Shown here one piece after another: positions 43,535-51,883 of a stretch of 64,000 nt of DNA. The first letter of the stretch is position 1. Every line of letters begins with the position of its first letter. A program made the position numbers and the translations under genes. Origin of the DNA: Brevibacillus fluminis (lineage in GTDB: Bacteria > Bacillota > Bacilli > Brevibacillales > Brevibacillaceae); assembly GCF_003710825.1 (NCBI RefSeq), contig NZ_RHHQ01000011.1:62001-126000 (forward strand), read 5' to 3'. The notes beneath the pieces were generated by a model. That model was not told the origin of the DNA. It searched no databases and saw only the letters and a program-made list of their open reading frames with translations.

Positions 43535-44551
43535 ATGAATGAACCGATCTTGCAGGTTAACAACCTGTCAATTAGCATCGATAGTCCAAAGGGTGAATTG
43601 CCGATCATTCGCGGGATTTCGTTTTCTGTGAACAGAGGTGAAATTGTCGGGATCGTCGGGGAGTCTGGATGCGGTAAAAGCGTCACATCTTTGAGCATCA
43701 TGGGTCTCCTTCCGATGCCGCCCGGGCGAGTGAAAAGCGGATCGATTCTGTTTCAAAATCTGGACTTGTTGCAAGCAAGTGAGAATGAGATGGAGAAGAA
43801 GCGAGGGAATCAGCTTTCGATGATTTTTCAGGAGCCGATGACCTCTCTCAACCCGGTCTTTTGCATCGGGGATCAGATCGATGAAGTAATCATGATTCAC
43901 CAAAAGCTACCTCGGAAAAAAGCAAGATTGATGACTCTTGAGATGCTAAAGCAGGTCGGCATTCCCGATGTGCAGAAGGTGGCAAAGCGTTATCCGCATG
44001 AATTGTCAGGCGGTATGCGGCAAAGGGTCATGATTGCGATGTCCATGTCGTGCCGTCCTCAGCTCCTGATCGCGGATGAACCGACTACCGCGCTTGACGT
44101 CACGATCCAGGCCCAAATTCTCGAACTGATGCGCAAGCTTGGGGAGGAAACGGGGACAGCGATCCTCTTCATTTCTCATGACCTCGGGGTGATCGCGGAG
44201 ATGTGCCAGCGTGTCATAATCATGTATGCGGGTCAGATCGTGGAGGAGGGTGACGTCGTTTCGTTGTTCCGAAATCCCAAGCATCCGTATACACAAGGGC
44301 TGCTAGCATCGATTCCGCAGCATCACTCCAAGAGGGGGCGGCTCTATTCCATATCGGGAGAAGTGCCGCAAGCCGGGAAGCTTCAGCAAGGGTGCATGTT
44401 TGCGCCACGTTGTGAACATGCATTGCCGAAATGCTCGGTAGAGACTCCGCCGCTTACCAGGTTCAATGAGTCTCATACCGGTAGCTGTTGGCTGCACACA
44501 TTGGAGGAAAGGAGGGGGCTGCATGGAGAAGGCGCTGCTGGAAGTGCGTAA
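43535..44551 (+). CDS. Peptide ABC transporter ATPase (OppD/DppD type)
   Basis: 338 residues from the ATG at 43535 (GTG at 43529 is an alternative). Walker A GESGCGKS, MIFQEPMTSLNPVF, signature LSGGMRQRVMIAMSM, Walker B LLIADEPTTALDVT, switch FISHDLGV, and Cys-rich tail GCMFAPRCEHALPKC. Its 3' end overlaps the next ATPase by 29 bases. Confidence 0.94.
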   Translation: MNEPILQVNNLSISIDSPKGELPIIRGISFSVNRGEIVGIVGESGCGKSVTSLSIMGLLPMPPGRVKSGSILFQNLDLLQASENEMEKKRGNQLSMIFQEPMTSLNPVFCIGDQIDEVIMIHQKLPRKKARLMTLEMLKQVGIPDVQKVAKRYPHELSGGMRQRVMIAMSMSCRPQLLIADEPTTALDVTIQAQILELMRKLGEETGTAILFISHDLGVIAEMCQRVIIMYAGQIVEEGDVVSLFRNPKHPYTQGLLASIPQHHSKRGRLYSISGEVPQAGKLQQGCMFAPRCEHALPKCSVETPPLTRFNESHTGSCWLHTLEERRGLHGEGAAGSA

Positions 44552-45497
44552 CCTGAAAAAATACTACAGCCTGAAAAAAGATTGGCTCGGCAGAAGCAAA
44601 GGGCATGTGAAAGCGGTTGAAAATATCAGTTTTTCGATCCGTGACGGGGAGACATTCGGACTTGTTGGCGAGTCAGGCTGCGGCAAATCGACAGCGGGAC
44701 GGACCATTCTCGGATTGATGCCAGCCACAGAGGGAGAAGTCATCTATCAGGGCAAAACCCTGCGAACGTTGTCTAAAGAAGAGCTTCGTCTCACGCGAAA
44801 AAATATGCAAATGATTTTTCAGGACCCATACGCGTCGCTTAATCCGCGGATGACGGTTTTTGACATTCTTGAAGAACCGCTGCGCGCGCATCACATTGGG
44901 GAAAAGCAAGATCGAAGGAAAAAAATCGAAGAGATCCTTGAAGTGGTTGGACTGACAAAAAGGCATATCAACAGGTATACGCACGAATTTTCGGGGGGGC
45001 AGCGACAACGGATTGTCATCGCCCGATCGCTGATCCTGCAACCGAAATTCATTGTTGCCGATGAGCCCGTTTCAGCTCTAGACGTTTCAATTCAGTCCCA
45101 AATCCTTAATTTGATGCAGGATTTGCAAGAACAGTTTCAGTTGACATACTTGTTCATCTCCCATGACCTCAGTGTCGTTCGCCATTTGTGCAATCGGGTC
45201 GGTGTCATGTATCTAGGAAATCTTGTGGAAGTCAGCGATGTGGGAACGTTATTCAACGAACCTCTGCATCCGTATACCAAAATGCTGTTGTCTGCGATAC
45301 CCATTCCCGATCCGCTGGCCAAAAGAGAGCGAATCATGCTGCAGGGTGATCTGCCCAGTCCTGCCAATCCGCCGAGTGGCTGTCCATTTTCCACCCGTTG
45401 TCCAGATGTGAAGGATATTTGCCGACAGGTCAAACCGGAGTTGAAATCGATGACAGGCGAAGCGCGTCAGATTGCTTGTCACCTTTATGAAGCTTGA
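44523..45497 (+). CDS. Peptide ABC transporter ATPase (OppF/DppF type)
   Basis: 324 residues from the ATG at 44523, which follows AAAGGAGGG. Starts EKALLEVRNLKKYYSLKKDW; Walker A GESGCGKST, MIFQDPYASLNPRMT, signature FSGGQRQRIVIARSL, Walker B FIVADEPVSALDVS, tail GCPFSTRCPDVKDIC. Completes the second importer (binding protein, two permeases, two ATPases). Confidence 0.94.
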   Translation: MEKALLEVRNLKKYYSLKKDWLGRSKGHVKAVENISFSIRDGETFGLVGESGCGKSTAGRTILGLMPATEGEVIYQGKTLRTLSKEELRLTRKNMQMIFQDPYASLNPRMTVFDILEEPLRAHHIGEKQDRRKKIEEILEVVGLTKRHINRYTHEFSGGQRQRIVIARSLILQPKFIVADEPVSALDVSIQSQILNLMQDLQEQFQLTYLFISHDLSVVRHLCNRVGVMYLGNLVEVSDVGTLFNEPLHPYTKMLLSAIPIPDPLAKRERIMLQGDLPSPANPPSGCPFSTRCPDVKDICRQVKPELKSMTGEARQIACHLYEA

Positions 45498-45521
45498 CTT
45501 AACAAGTAGGGGGGCATAAAC

Positions 45522-46553
45522 ATGATAAAGTCGGGAACCGATAAATTGGTCGAGATTACACGCGGAAATCTGGTTGAAAGCTCGCATTCCGGCGCGTTGG
45601 CGGTTGTTTCTAGCAGTGGCAAGCTCTTGCATGCGATTGGCGATGTGAACCAGCTCATGTTTGCACGATCAGCGTTGAAGCCTTTTCAAGTCATTTCATT
45701 CCTAGAGTCTGGCGCATATGACCATTTCAGATTTTTGCCCAAGCATCTGGCGCTGGCCTGCGGGTCACACAACGGTGAGCATCAACATACAGAGACGACA
45801 GAGGATATGTTGGCTCTGATCGGATTATCGGATGTTCATCTGCATTGTCATGGCCATTCACCGTTTCATCAGGAAAGCTATGAGAGCCTCATTCGAGAGG
45901 GTACTCCCTTCAAGCGTGTTCATAACAATTGCTCCGGTAAACATGCGGCGATGCTGGCACAGTGCATTTTTCATGAGTATGCTGTGGAAGGTTATCAGGA
46001 GGAGAGCCATTCGTTGCAGCAGGAAGTGCTGCGCAACCTTTCGGAAGTAACGGGTGTGCCTGCATCGCAGATTGAGGTCGGGATTGATGGATGCGGACTG
46101 CCGACACATGCTATTCCGCTGCGTCAGGTGGCATATGCTTATTCCCAGCTAGCCGATCCTGTGGGCATGACTGCCAACAAAAGAAAGGCATTGATGCAGA
46201 TTGGTGATGCGATGACAGCCAATCCCAAGATGGTAGGAGGCACAGGCGCGTTTTGCACCGATCTGATGACAACCATGAAAGGCAGCGTTGTGGGCAAGGT
46301 GGGCGCGGAGGGCGTTTATTGCATGGCTTTACGGGATCGTGGAATCGGGATTGCGATCAAGATATTCGATGGTTCAGAGCGCGGGCTGTATCCGGTTGCT
46401 ATGGAGGTATTGGATCAATTAGGTGTTTTGTCCGAGGAGCAGAAGCTTGCCTTGAAGGCGTACCATACCCCTGAAGTCCGCAATCGCCAAAATGAAGTAG
46501 TGGGTTCAGTTCGACCAACGTTTACACTTGCAACCACAGATACAACAAAGTAG
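45522..46553 (+). CDS. Class-3 (Rhizobium etli ReAV-type) L-asparaginase
   Basis: 343 residues. The family is recognised from RSALKPFQ and CSGKHAAML. The residues known to matter in ReAV are present with a constant shift of two: Ser50 and Lys53 (SALK), Ser82 (CGSHNG), Cys137 and Lys140 (CSGK), Asp189 and Cys191 (IDGCGLP); in ReAV the cysteines and a lysine hold zinc. Hydrolyses asparagine to aspartate and ammonia. Last gene of the two-component-controlled peptide-import operon, so asparagine set free from imported peptides is the likely substrate, with the sensor responding to nitrogen or amino-acid supply. Not related to the bacterial type I/II Thr-based asparaginases. Confidence 0.88.
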   Translation: MIKSGTDKLVEITRGNLVESSHSGALAVVSSSGKLLHAIGDVNQLMFARSALKPFQVISFLESGAYDHFRFLPKHLALACGSHNGEHQHTETTEDMLALIGLSDVHLHCHGHSPFHQESYESLIREGTPFKRVHNNCSGKHAAMLAQCIFHEYAVEGYQEESHSLQQEVLRNLSEVTGVPASQIEVGIDGCGLPTHAIPLRQVAYAYSQLADPVGMTANKRKALMQIGDAMTANPKMVGGTGAFCTDLMTTMKGSVVGKVGAEGVYCMALRDRGIGIAIKIFDGSERGLYPVAMEVLDQLGVLSEEQKLALKAYHTPEVRNRQNEVVGSVRPTFTLATTDTTK

Positions 46554-46635
46554 CGCGGAAACGTTTAGTTTGAGCAATCTACCAAATGATTAAGCCACCT
46601 GATGAACGTGGCTCCTGGTTGTTGAAAAATCTGTG

Positions 46636-46658
46636 CACCCTTTATGGGTGTTTTTTTT
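46636..46658 (+). terminator. Terminator after the asparaginase operon
   Basis: CACCC, loop TTTAT, GGGTG, then eight T. A second hairpin, AGCCAC-CTGATGAAC-GTGGCT (46593-46613), lies just before it without a T-run. The rest of the gap to 46847 shows nothing clear. Confidence 0.75.
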
Positions 46659-46847
46659 ATGTATCAGTACATAACTGCTCCTTCGGTGATCTTCATCAGA
46701 TAAAACCTCGCGTAGGATCTTCCTCTGTGTAAAAAACTGTTAATTGAGGTCTTGTCTTACAGGTGAATAATCCATCGGTTTCGAATGTAGTAATAATTAC
46801 GGTAACTATTCGTTCGCAGTGAGCAAATGAAAAGAGGAGTGAAGGCG

Positions 46848-47903
46848 ATGGTGCATGGAATCGTGAAAAAAAGAGTGGAAACGGGTCGGTTGCTAACGTC
46901 TTATCTTGAAGCAGGAAACTCTGCTCATCAACCGGTCCTTCTCGTTCATGGGAATGTTTCTTCCAATCTATTTTGGGAAGAGACGTTGGGAAAATTATCG
47001 CCATCCTATTGGGTACTGGCCCCAGACCTTCGGGGTTATGGCGAATCAGAGGAGAAGGAAGTAGATGCGACGCGAGGGGTGCGTGATTGGGCGGACGATC
47101 TGCGTGCACTTGTCACAGCATTGCAAATCGAAGCCCCGATACATCTAGTCGGTTGGTCGCTTGGCGGTGGAGTGGTGATGCAATACGCAATCGACTATCC
47201 TGAGTCAGTTGCTTCGTTAACCTTGATCAATCCGGTTTCTCCGTTTGGTTTTGGTGGGACGAAAGACGAAATAGGAACCCCTTGCTATTCCAATTTTGCA
47301 GGATCGGGTGGAGGTACGGCCAATCCGGAATTTGTTGATCTTCTAAAAAGTGGGGATCGTTCTGTGGAAAAACCAAACAGCCCATTAAACGTGATGAATC
47401 ATTACTATTTCAAAGCACCTTTTACCGTTGCGGCAGAAAGAGAAGAGAAGTTCGTTACGTCGATGCTTTTAACAAAAGTAGGCGAAGCTCTTTATCCCGG
47501 TACGTTTGATATTTGTGAAGAGTGGCCTGGTGTAGCTCCGGGACCAAAAGGCTTTAACAACGCGATCGCGCCGATGTATTTTAATCTATCCAGCATTGCT
47601 GGGATTGAACCGAAACCGCCGATCCTATGGCTTCGGGGAGCAGAAGATTCAATTGTATCCGATTGCTCGTTGTTTGATCTTGGCTTTTTAGGGCAACAAG
47701 GATACGTACCCGGATGGCCGGGGGAAGACGTCTTTCCCCCACAACCAATGGTGAAACAAACAAGATTTGTACTGGAAAACTATAAAAGAAACGGGGGAAG
47801 TTATGAAGAATATGTGGTAGAGCAAGCTGGACATTCGCCCCACATTGAAAAACCTGTGGAAGTGCATGAAAAAATCCTTCAATTCTTGCAAAGCCGCCCA
47901 TAA
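46848..47903 (+). CDS. Alpha/beta hydrolase
   Basis: 351 residues from the ATG at 46848, set by AAGAGGAG; an ATG seven codons earlier lacks a site. Oxyanion region LLVHGNVSSNLFW, nucleophile Ser in VGWSLGGGVV, acid in ILWLRGAEDSIVSD, and catalytic His in VVEQAGHSPHIEKP. Longer than usual because of a ~70-residue lid insert (GFGGTKDEIGTPCYSN to PGTFDICEEW). Substrate unknown. It forms a pair with the next hydrolase, 26 bases on. Confidence 0.88.
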   Translation: MVHGIVKKRVETGRLLTSYLEAGNSAHQPVLLVHGNVSSNLFWEETLGKLSPSYWVLAPDLRGYGESEEKEVDATRGVRDWADDLRALVTALQIEAPIHLVGWSLGGGVVMQYAIDYPESVASLTLINPVSPFGFGGTKDEIGTPCYSNFAGSGGGTANPEFVDLLKSGDRSVEKPNSPLNVMNHYYFKAPFTVAAEREEKFVTSMLLTKVGEALYPGTFDICEEWPGVAPGPKGFNNAIAPMYFNLSSIAGIEPKPPILWLRGAEDSIVSDCSLFDLGFLGQQGYVPGWPGEDVFPPQPMVKQTRFVLENYKRNGGSYEEYVVEQAGHSPHIEKPVEVHEKILQFLQSRP

Positions 47904-47929
47904 GAAAGCAACAGGGGAGGAAAACAGAC

Positions 47930-48715
47930 GTGACAAATCAGGGAATCGACATGCGTTATAAAGTGGAAGGAGAAGGCCCCGATGTTGTGCTGATTCACGG
48001 GCTAGGTCAAAGACTGGAAGATTGGAAATTACAAAAAGAAGAGCTGATAAAGAACGGCTTCCGAGTGTTAACCTATGATTTAAGAGGCCACGGAGAATCA
48101 GAATGGCGTGCGGAAGAGGTAAACATTGATACGTACGCCGCTGATCTGAACCAGCTATTACAGAAGCTATCGATCGAAAAGACTCATCTGGTCGGATTGT
48201 CTATGGGCGGGGCCATTGCACAAGCTTTTTATCGAGCCTTTTCAGAAAAGGTGAAAAGCTTGGTGTTGGCGGCGACTTTTTCCTACTTTCCTGAACCTGT
48301 CAAGCAGGCTAGCTTGCAGAGCCGATTACCTTACATAGAACAGGGGAAGATGGAAGAATTGGCCGAAATCATTGCCAGGCGATCTTTTACCGAGCAAGCA
48401 CCTGTCCAGTTGATTGAGAACACAAAAAAGGTGATAGCGTCCAATGATCCCACGGCCTATCGAGCTTCGATGATTGCCTCTGTCAATGCGGATAGCAGAG
48501 ACATCTTGGCAAAAATCAGCCTGCCTGTATTAATCATCGTTGGAGAAGGCGACCTGACCACTCCTGTGGAGTACAGCCGGTATCTGCACCAGCACATTGA
48601 AGCATCCCAATTGGTGATCCTACCAGAGGCAAGGCATATCTGCACACAAGAAAGACCCGATCTATTCAATCAAGCCTTGGTAGCATTTTTACACAACGTT
48701 GAAGATAGTAGATAA
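47930..48715 (+). CDS. Alpha/beta hydrolase
   Basis: 261 residues from a GTG preceded by GGGGAGG. VVLIHGLGQRLEDW, nucleophile Ser in VGLSMGGAIAQAF, acid in VIVGEGDLTTP and His in LPEARHICTQERP: a complete small hydrolase of the 3-oxoadipate-enol-lactonase/esterase group. Its 3' part (from about 48344 to 48736, including the terminator start) is duplicated nearly identically at 59326-59720, where it stands as a fragment. Different in sequence from the preceding hydrolase. Confidence 0.88.
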   Translation: MTNQGIDMRYKVEGEGPDVVLIHGLGQRLEDWKLQKEELIKNGFRVLTYDLRGHGESEWRAEEVNIDTYAADLNQLLQKLSIEKTHLVGLSMGGAIAQAFYRAFSEKVKSLVLAATFSYFPEPVKQASLQSRLPYIEQGKMEELAEIIARRSFTEQAPVQLIENTKKVIASNDPTAYRASMIASVNADSRDILAKISLPVLIIVGEGDLTTPVEYSRYLHQHIEASQLVILPEARHICTQERPDLFNQALVAFLHNVEDSR

Positions 48716-48724
48716 ACCTTTGAT

Positions 48725-48763
48725 CGACTGTTCGCTTTAAGTAGCCGAGCAGTCGGTTTTCTT
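48725..48763 (+). terminator. Terminator / dispersed CGACTG repeat, copy 1
   Basis: CGACTG (48725) pairs with CAGTCG (48750-48755) around an inner CG-rich part; GTTTTCTT follows. About 66 bases of this region align with 62150-62220, and its first 28 bases with 59690-59720, so it is also a dispersed element. Confidence 0.6.
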
Positions 48764-48780
48764 GAAGGCTTTCGACTAAA

Positions 48781-48802
48781 TCCTGCCTCCGTCAATACAT
48801 AA
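48781..48802 (+). repeat. tRNA/tmRNA 3'-end-like scar, variant
   Basis: CTGCCTCCGTCAATACATAAC shares CCTCCG and ATACATAAC with the versions at 5201 and 62851. It separates the hydrolase pair from the convergent GntR gene and lies at the left end of the sugar-acid block. Confidence 0.3.
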
Positions 48803-48854
48803 CGTGGATCACTGCTCCCAGAAATTAACCACTAACACCCCACCAACCACCACA

Positions 48855-49493
48855 TCAATAAATATGCTTCTTCAACTCCTCCTCAATACTCCCCAAATCC
48901 CTGCTTTTAATAACCTCAAACAAAGCCTGATGCTCTTCAATCAATTTCGCAAAATTCTGTTCTTGATGCTTCTGGCCATTCGAAATAAAGTGAAAAACAA
49001 TCCGAGAGGACACAGAAGACCAGAGTGATATCAAAAACGGTTCTTTGGTAAGGGAAATCAAATACTCATGAAATTCCAGATCCTTTTCGACCACTTGATC
49101 CAATTTGCCGTTTTCACAAGCAGCGATCAGCTCGCCGAGGATTCCCTGAAGCTTCAGAAAGTGCTCTTCTGTCATCGAGGGAAGCACCTTTTTGATAACA
49201 AACGTTTCGAGAAGCACGCGGAGTGGATTCAGCAAGCCCAACACTTCGTCCTCTGATACGGTTGCGACAGATGTTTCCTTGTGCGTTTGGGTCAATAACA
49301 GCCCTTCTTTTTCCAAGATCAGAATCGCCTCGCGGATTGGCCCCCGGCTAACGCCCATCTCTTCGGAAAGATCGCTCTCCCTCAACCGCGTCCCCGGTTT
49401 CAGGTTTCCTTGAATGATCGCTCTTTTTATATCTTTGTATACTTGATTGCGCAATGTATCCGTTTTTTTGACTGAAAAGCGGAAATCAGACAT
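48855..49493 (-). CDS. GntR-family transcriptional regulator, FadR subfamily (FCD domain)
   Basis: 212 residues from the ATG at 49493, chosen for the AAGGAGG site (the frame extends 16 codons further without one). Winged helix: LRNQVYKDIKRAIIQGNLKPGTRL, ESDLSEEMGVSRGPIREAILILEKEGLL. The C-terminal FCD ligand domain is all-helical (LLNPLRVLLETFVIKK, DLEFHEYLISLTKEPF); the usual metal-binding Asp/His positions are partly seen in LEFHEYL. Divergent from the sugar-acid operon and separated by an inverted repeat, so it is presumably its ligand-released repressor. Confidence 0.88.
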   Translation of the reverse strand: MSDFRFSVKKTDTLRNQVYKDIKRAIIQGNLKPGTRLRESDLSEEMGVSRGPIREAILILEKEGLLLTQTHKETSVATVSEDEVLGLLNPLRVLLETFVIKKVLPSMTEEHFLKLQGILGELIAACENGKLDQVVEKDLEFHEYLISLTKEPFLISLWSSVSSRIVFHFISNGQKHQEQNFAKLIEEHQALFEVIKSRDLGSIEEELKKHIY

Positions 49494-49553
49494 GTGTATA
49501 CCTCCTTGGTAATCAACCGATTCTCTCATAGATGTTATCAAGAATCACTTATT

Positions 49554-49604
49554 TTGACAACGATAATGTTATTGTTGACAATGACAATGACAACTCATTA
49601 TACT
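49554..49604 (+). promoter_or_regulatory. Promoter and probable GntR operator of the sugar-acid operon
   Basis: TTGACA (49575-49580), 18-base spacer, TATACT (49599-49604) face the dehydratase gene. Overlapping the -35 is an inverted repeat, TGACAACGATAA (49555-49566) against TTATTGTTGACA (49569-49580), pairing 10 of 12 positions. A TTGTCA...TAACAT pair on the other strand may serve the regulator gene. The overlap suggests repression of both. Confidence 0.6.
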
Positions 49605-49653
49605 TCTGCTTAGAAATCTGAAATTTCAAACGAGAGGTTAGGTGCGAAACATA

Positions 49654-50814
49654 ATGAAGATTACCGATATCATCACAACACCTGTTTTGATTCCATTCCG
49701 GAAGCCGGCGAAATGGTCGGGGGGGACACGCCGTAATGCTCCGGCATTACTGATCCAATTGGTTACGGATGAAGGAATCATCGGTTTTGGCGAATGCGTA
49801 GGGCCGACCATCCCGACCATCCAGACGATCGTTGAAAAGGAGTTCAAACCGTTCCTGTTGGGCAAGGATCCGATGCAGACCGAACTGATCCTACATCAGC
49901 TCGAGGAATACATATTGAACTGGTCGCAAATCGGTTACTACGCCTTGGCCGGGATCGATATTGCGCTGCTGGATCTGAAGGCGAAGATCCTGAATACGCC
50001 GCTCTACAATTTGCTCGGTGGTCTGTATAAGAAAGAAGTGGAGTTTTCCGGTTATTTGTTTATCGATGAGCCGCTGGTGAACGCAAAAGAGGCAGAAGCG
50101 CTCGTGCAGAACGGATATCGCGAAATCAAAATAAAAGTGGGCCGCGATGTCGACTACGACACCCGCAGAATCAAGGAAATACGCCAGGCTGTCGGTCCGA
50201 ATGTGAAGCTGCGCATTGACGCCAATCAGATTTGGAGCGTGAGCACAGCGATCCGCGCCATTAACCAAATGGCGAAATACGATCTGCAGTTGGTGGAGCA
50301 GCCGACGCCTTACTATGATATTGACGGCCTCGCGACGGTCAGCCGATCCGTGCCTGTCCCCATCACTGCGGACGAATCGTGTACAAGCTTTGACAGCGCG
50401 CTCAAGCTGATTGAAAAGCGAGCAGTAGCCGCCTTTACCGTCTATCCGTCCGAAGCGGGGGGATTGCTGAAGGCCAAACAGATCGTTGAACTTGCTGATA
50501 CGTACGGCATCTGGTGCGTGACGGGATCGTGGGCGGAGACGGGGATTGCCACGATGGCGAACGCCCATCTCATCGCATCGTCACGAAATTTCCCGTTTGC
50601 AGCCGATACGCACTATGGCTGGTATCAATCCGATGTATTGAGCGCTCCCCTTGATTTTCAAAACGGAAAACTGGCGATGAGCGACAAACCGGGCCTGGGT
50701 GTAGAATTGGCGAGCGACTTCAATAGCTTGAACAAAGAGGAAATCCGGGAGATGGTTTTTTACGATGATGAGAGTGCAGTGCAATTTCAGCCGCGGATCG
50801 GCATGATTTTATGA
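49654..50814 (+). CDS. Enolase-superfamily (mandelate racemase/MLE) sugar-acid dehydratase or racemase
   Basis: 386 residues from the ATG at 49654 (GTG at 49642 possible). Base motif Lys159-x-Lys161 (IKIKVG), metal ligands Asp189 (RIDANQ), Glu215 (VEQP) and Asp240/Glu241 (ADES) are in place. At the sixth strand, where MLE-type enzymes have a second catalytic lysine, it reads FTVYPSEAGG with no Lys, so the partner acid/base is unclear. In an operon with KDG kinase and KDPG aldolase the likely job is dehydration of an aldonic acid to a 2-keto-3-deoxy acid. First gene under the GntR-type operator. Confidence 0.85.
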   Translation: MKITDIITTPVLIPFRKPAKWSGGTRRNAPALLIQLVTDEGIIGFGECVGPTIPTIQTIVEKEFKPFLLGKDPMQTELILHQLEEYILNWSQIGYYALAGIDIALLDLKAKILNTPLYNLLGGLYKKEVEFSGYLFIDEPLVNAKEAEALVQNGYREIKIKVGRDVDYDTRRIKEIRQAVGPNVKLRIDANQIWSVSTAIRAINQMAKYDLQLVEQPTPYYDIDGLATVSRSVPVPITADESCTSFDSALKLIEKRAVAAFTVYPSEAGGLLKAKQIVELADTYGIWCVTGSWAETGIATMANAHLIASSRNFPFAADTHYGWYQSDVLSAPLDFQNGKLAMSDKPGLGVELASDFNSLNKEEIREMVFYDDESAVQFQPRIGMIL

Positions 50815-50839
50815 AAGGGGCGTCACGGTTGCAGTGATA

Positions 50840-51883
50840 ATGAAAGCGCTGGTTTTAACCGAAAAGAATGTGCTGGAGCAAAAGCAAGTGCCAATCCCTG
50901 AAATAGGACCTGCCGAGGTTTTGATCAAGGTGGCCTATGCGGGAATCTGCGCGACGGATAAGGAGATCATCACCGGCAAGCTGCCCAGCCCGCTTCCGCT
51001 GATACCGGGGCATGAGATCAGCGGGGTTGTCGTCCAAAAAGGCGATTTGGTCAAGGGGCTTGAAGTCGGCGATCGCGTGGTTGTAGACCCTGCCGTTCCT
51101 TGTGGAGAATGCAGATTTTGCCGCGCGAACAAGCCGGAGTTTTGTCAAATCTATCGGGAATTGGGGATAAATGTGGACGGCGGGTGGGCGGAATATGTGA
51201 AAGCGCTCTCCCGTTGCACTCATAAGATTCCTGACGTGATGGGAATGAAATCGGCAGCGATTTTTGAACCTATGACGTGTCCTTTCGGCGCTGTTGATGC
51301 AGCTTCAGTGAATCCAGGCGAACAAGTCCTGATCATCGGCGATGGAGCGGCAGCGCTTTACTTTACGCAGATCGTGCGGATGATGGGGGCAGCGAGCAAT
51401 ACGGTTGTTTATAAAAGAGAGGACAGGGTCGGATTGCTGAAAAGTCTGGGGGCGGAAGTGTTGATCGGCGGCGATGAAGTATCGAAGCTGGACAAATCGC
51501 ATCCGGTACAGTCGCAGGGCGGTTTTGATCTGGTCATTGATGCAGTCGGTCTTTCGGAAACGGTTCAGTCGGCCGTTCAATACGCCAGGATAGGCGGGAG
51601 AATCGTATTGTACGGCTTTAAAGATGAATGCACAGACAACTTTCCGCACCGCGAAATCATCTTGAAGAACCTGACGATCTTTGGAAGGACGAATTCGCCT
51701 TCCGTCTGGCCGCGAGCCATCGAATGCGTAAAAAGCGGGCTCATAACGCTGGATCCGTTCGTCGAAAAGGTCTTGAACCCGGAGGACGTTCCGTCCTTTC
51801 TTGACGACTTCGATCGATTTGCGGGAATCAAAGCGGTGGTGAAGTGGTCCGATTCATCAAACGATAAGGGGGACATCGAATGA
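50840..51883 (+). CDS. Zinc-dependent medium-chain alcohol/polyol dehydrogenase
   Basis: 347 residues from the ATG at 50840. Catalytic zinc ligands: Cys in GICATDKE, GHE in PGHEISGVV; structural zinc lobe CGECRFCRANKPEFC with four cysteines. NAD site LIIGDGAAAL instead of the usual GxGxxG, with Ala in the third position region, a mild deviation. FEPMTCPFGAV fits sorbitol/threonine dehydrogenase relatives. Probably oxidises a sugar, sugar alcohol or sugar acid before dehydration. Its end overlaps the next gene by 4 bases. Confidence 0.9.
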   Translation: MKALVLTEKNVLEQKQVPIPEIGPAEVLIKVAYAGICATDKEIITGKLPSPLPLIPGHEISGVVVQKGDLVKGLEVGDRVVVDPAVPCGECRFCRANKPEFCQIYRELGINVDGGWAEYVKALSRCTHKIPDVMGMKSAAIFEPMTCPFGAVDAASVNPGEQVLIIGDGAAALYFTQIVRMMGAASNTVVYKREDRVGLLKSLGAEVLIGGDEVSKLDKSHPVQSQGGFDLVIDAVGLSETVQSAVQYARIGGRIVLYGFKDECTDNFPHREIILKNLTIFGRTNSPSVWPRAIECVKSGLITLDPFVEKVLNPEDVPSFLDDFDRFAGIKAVVKWSDSSNDKGDIE

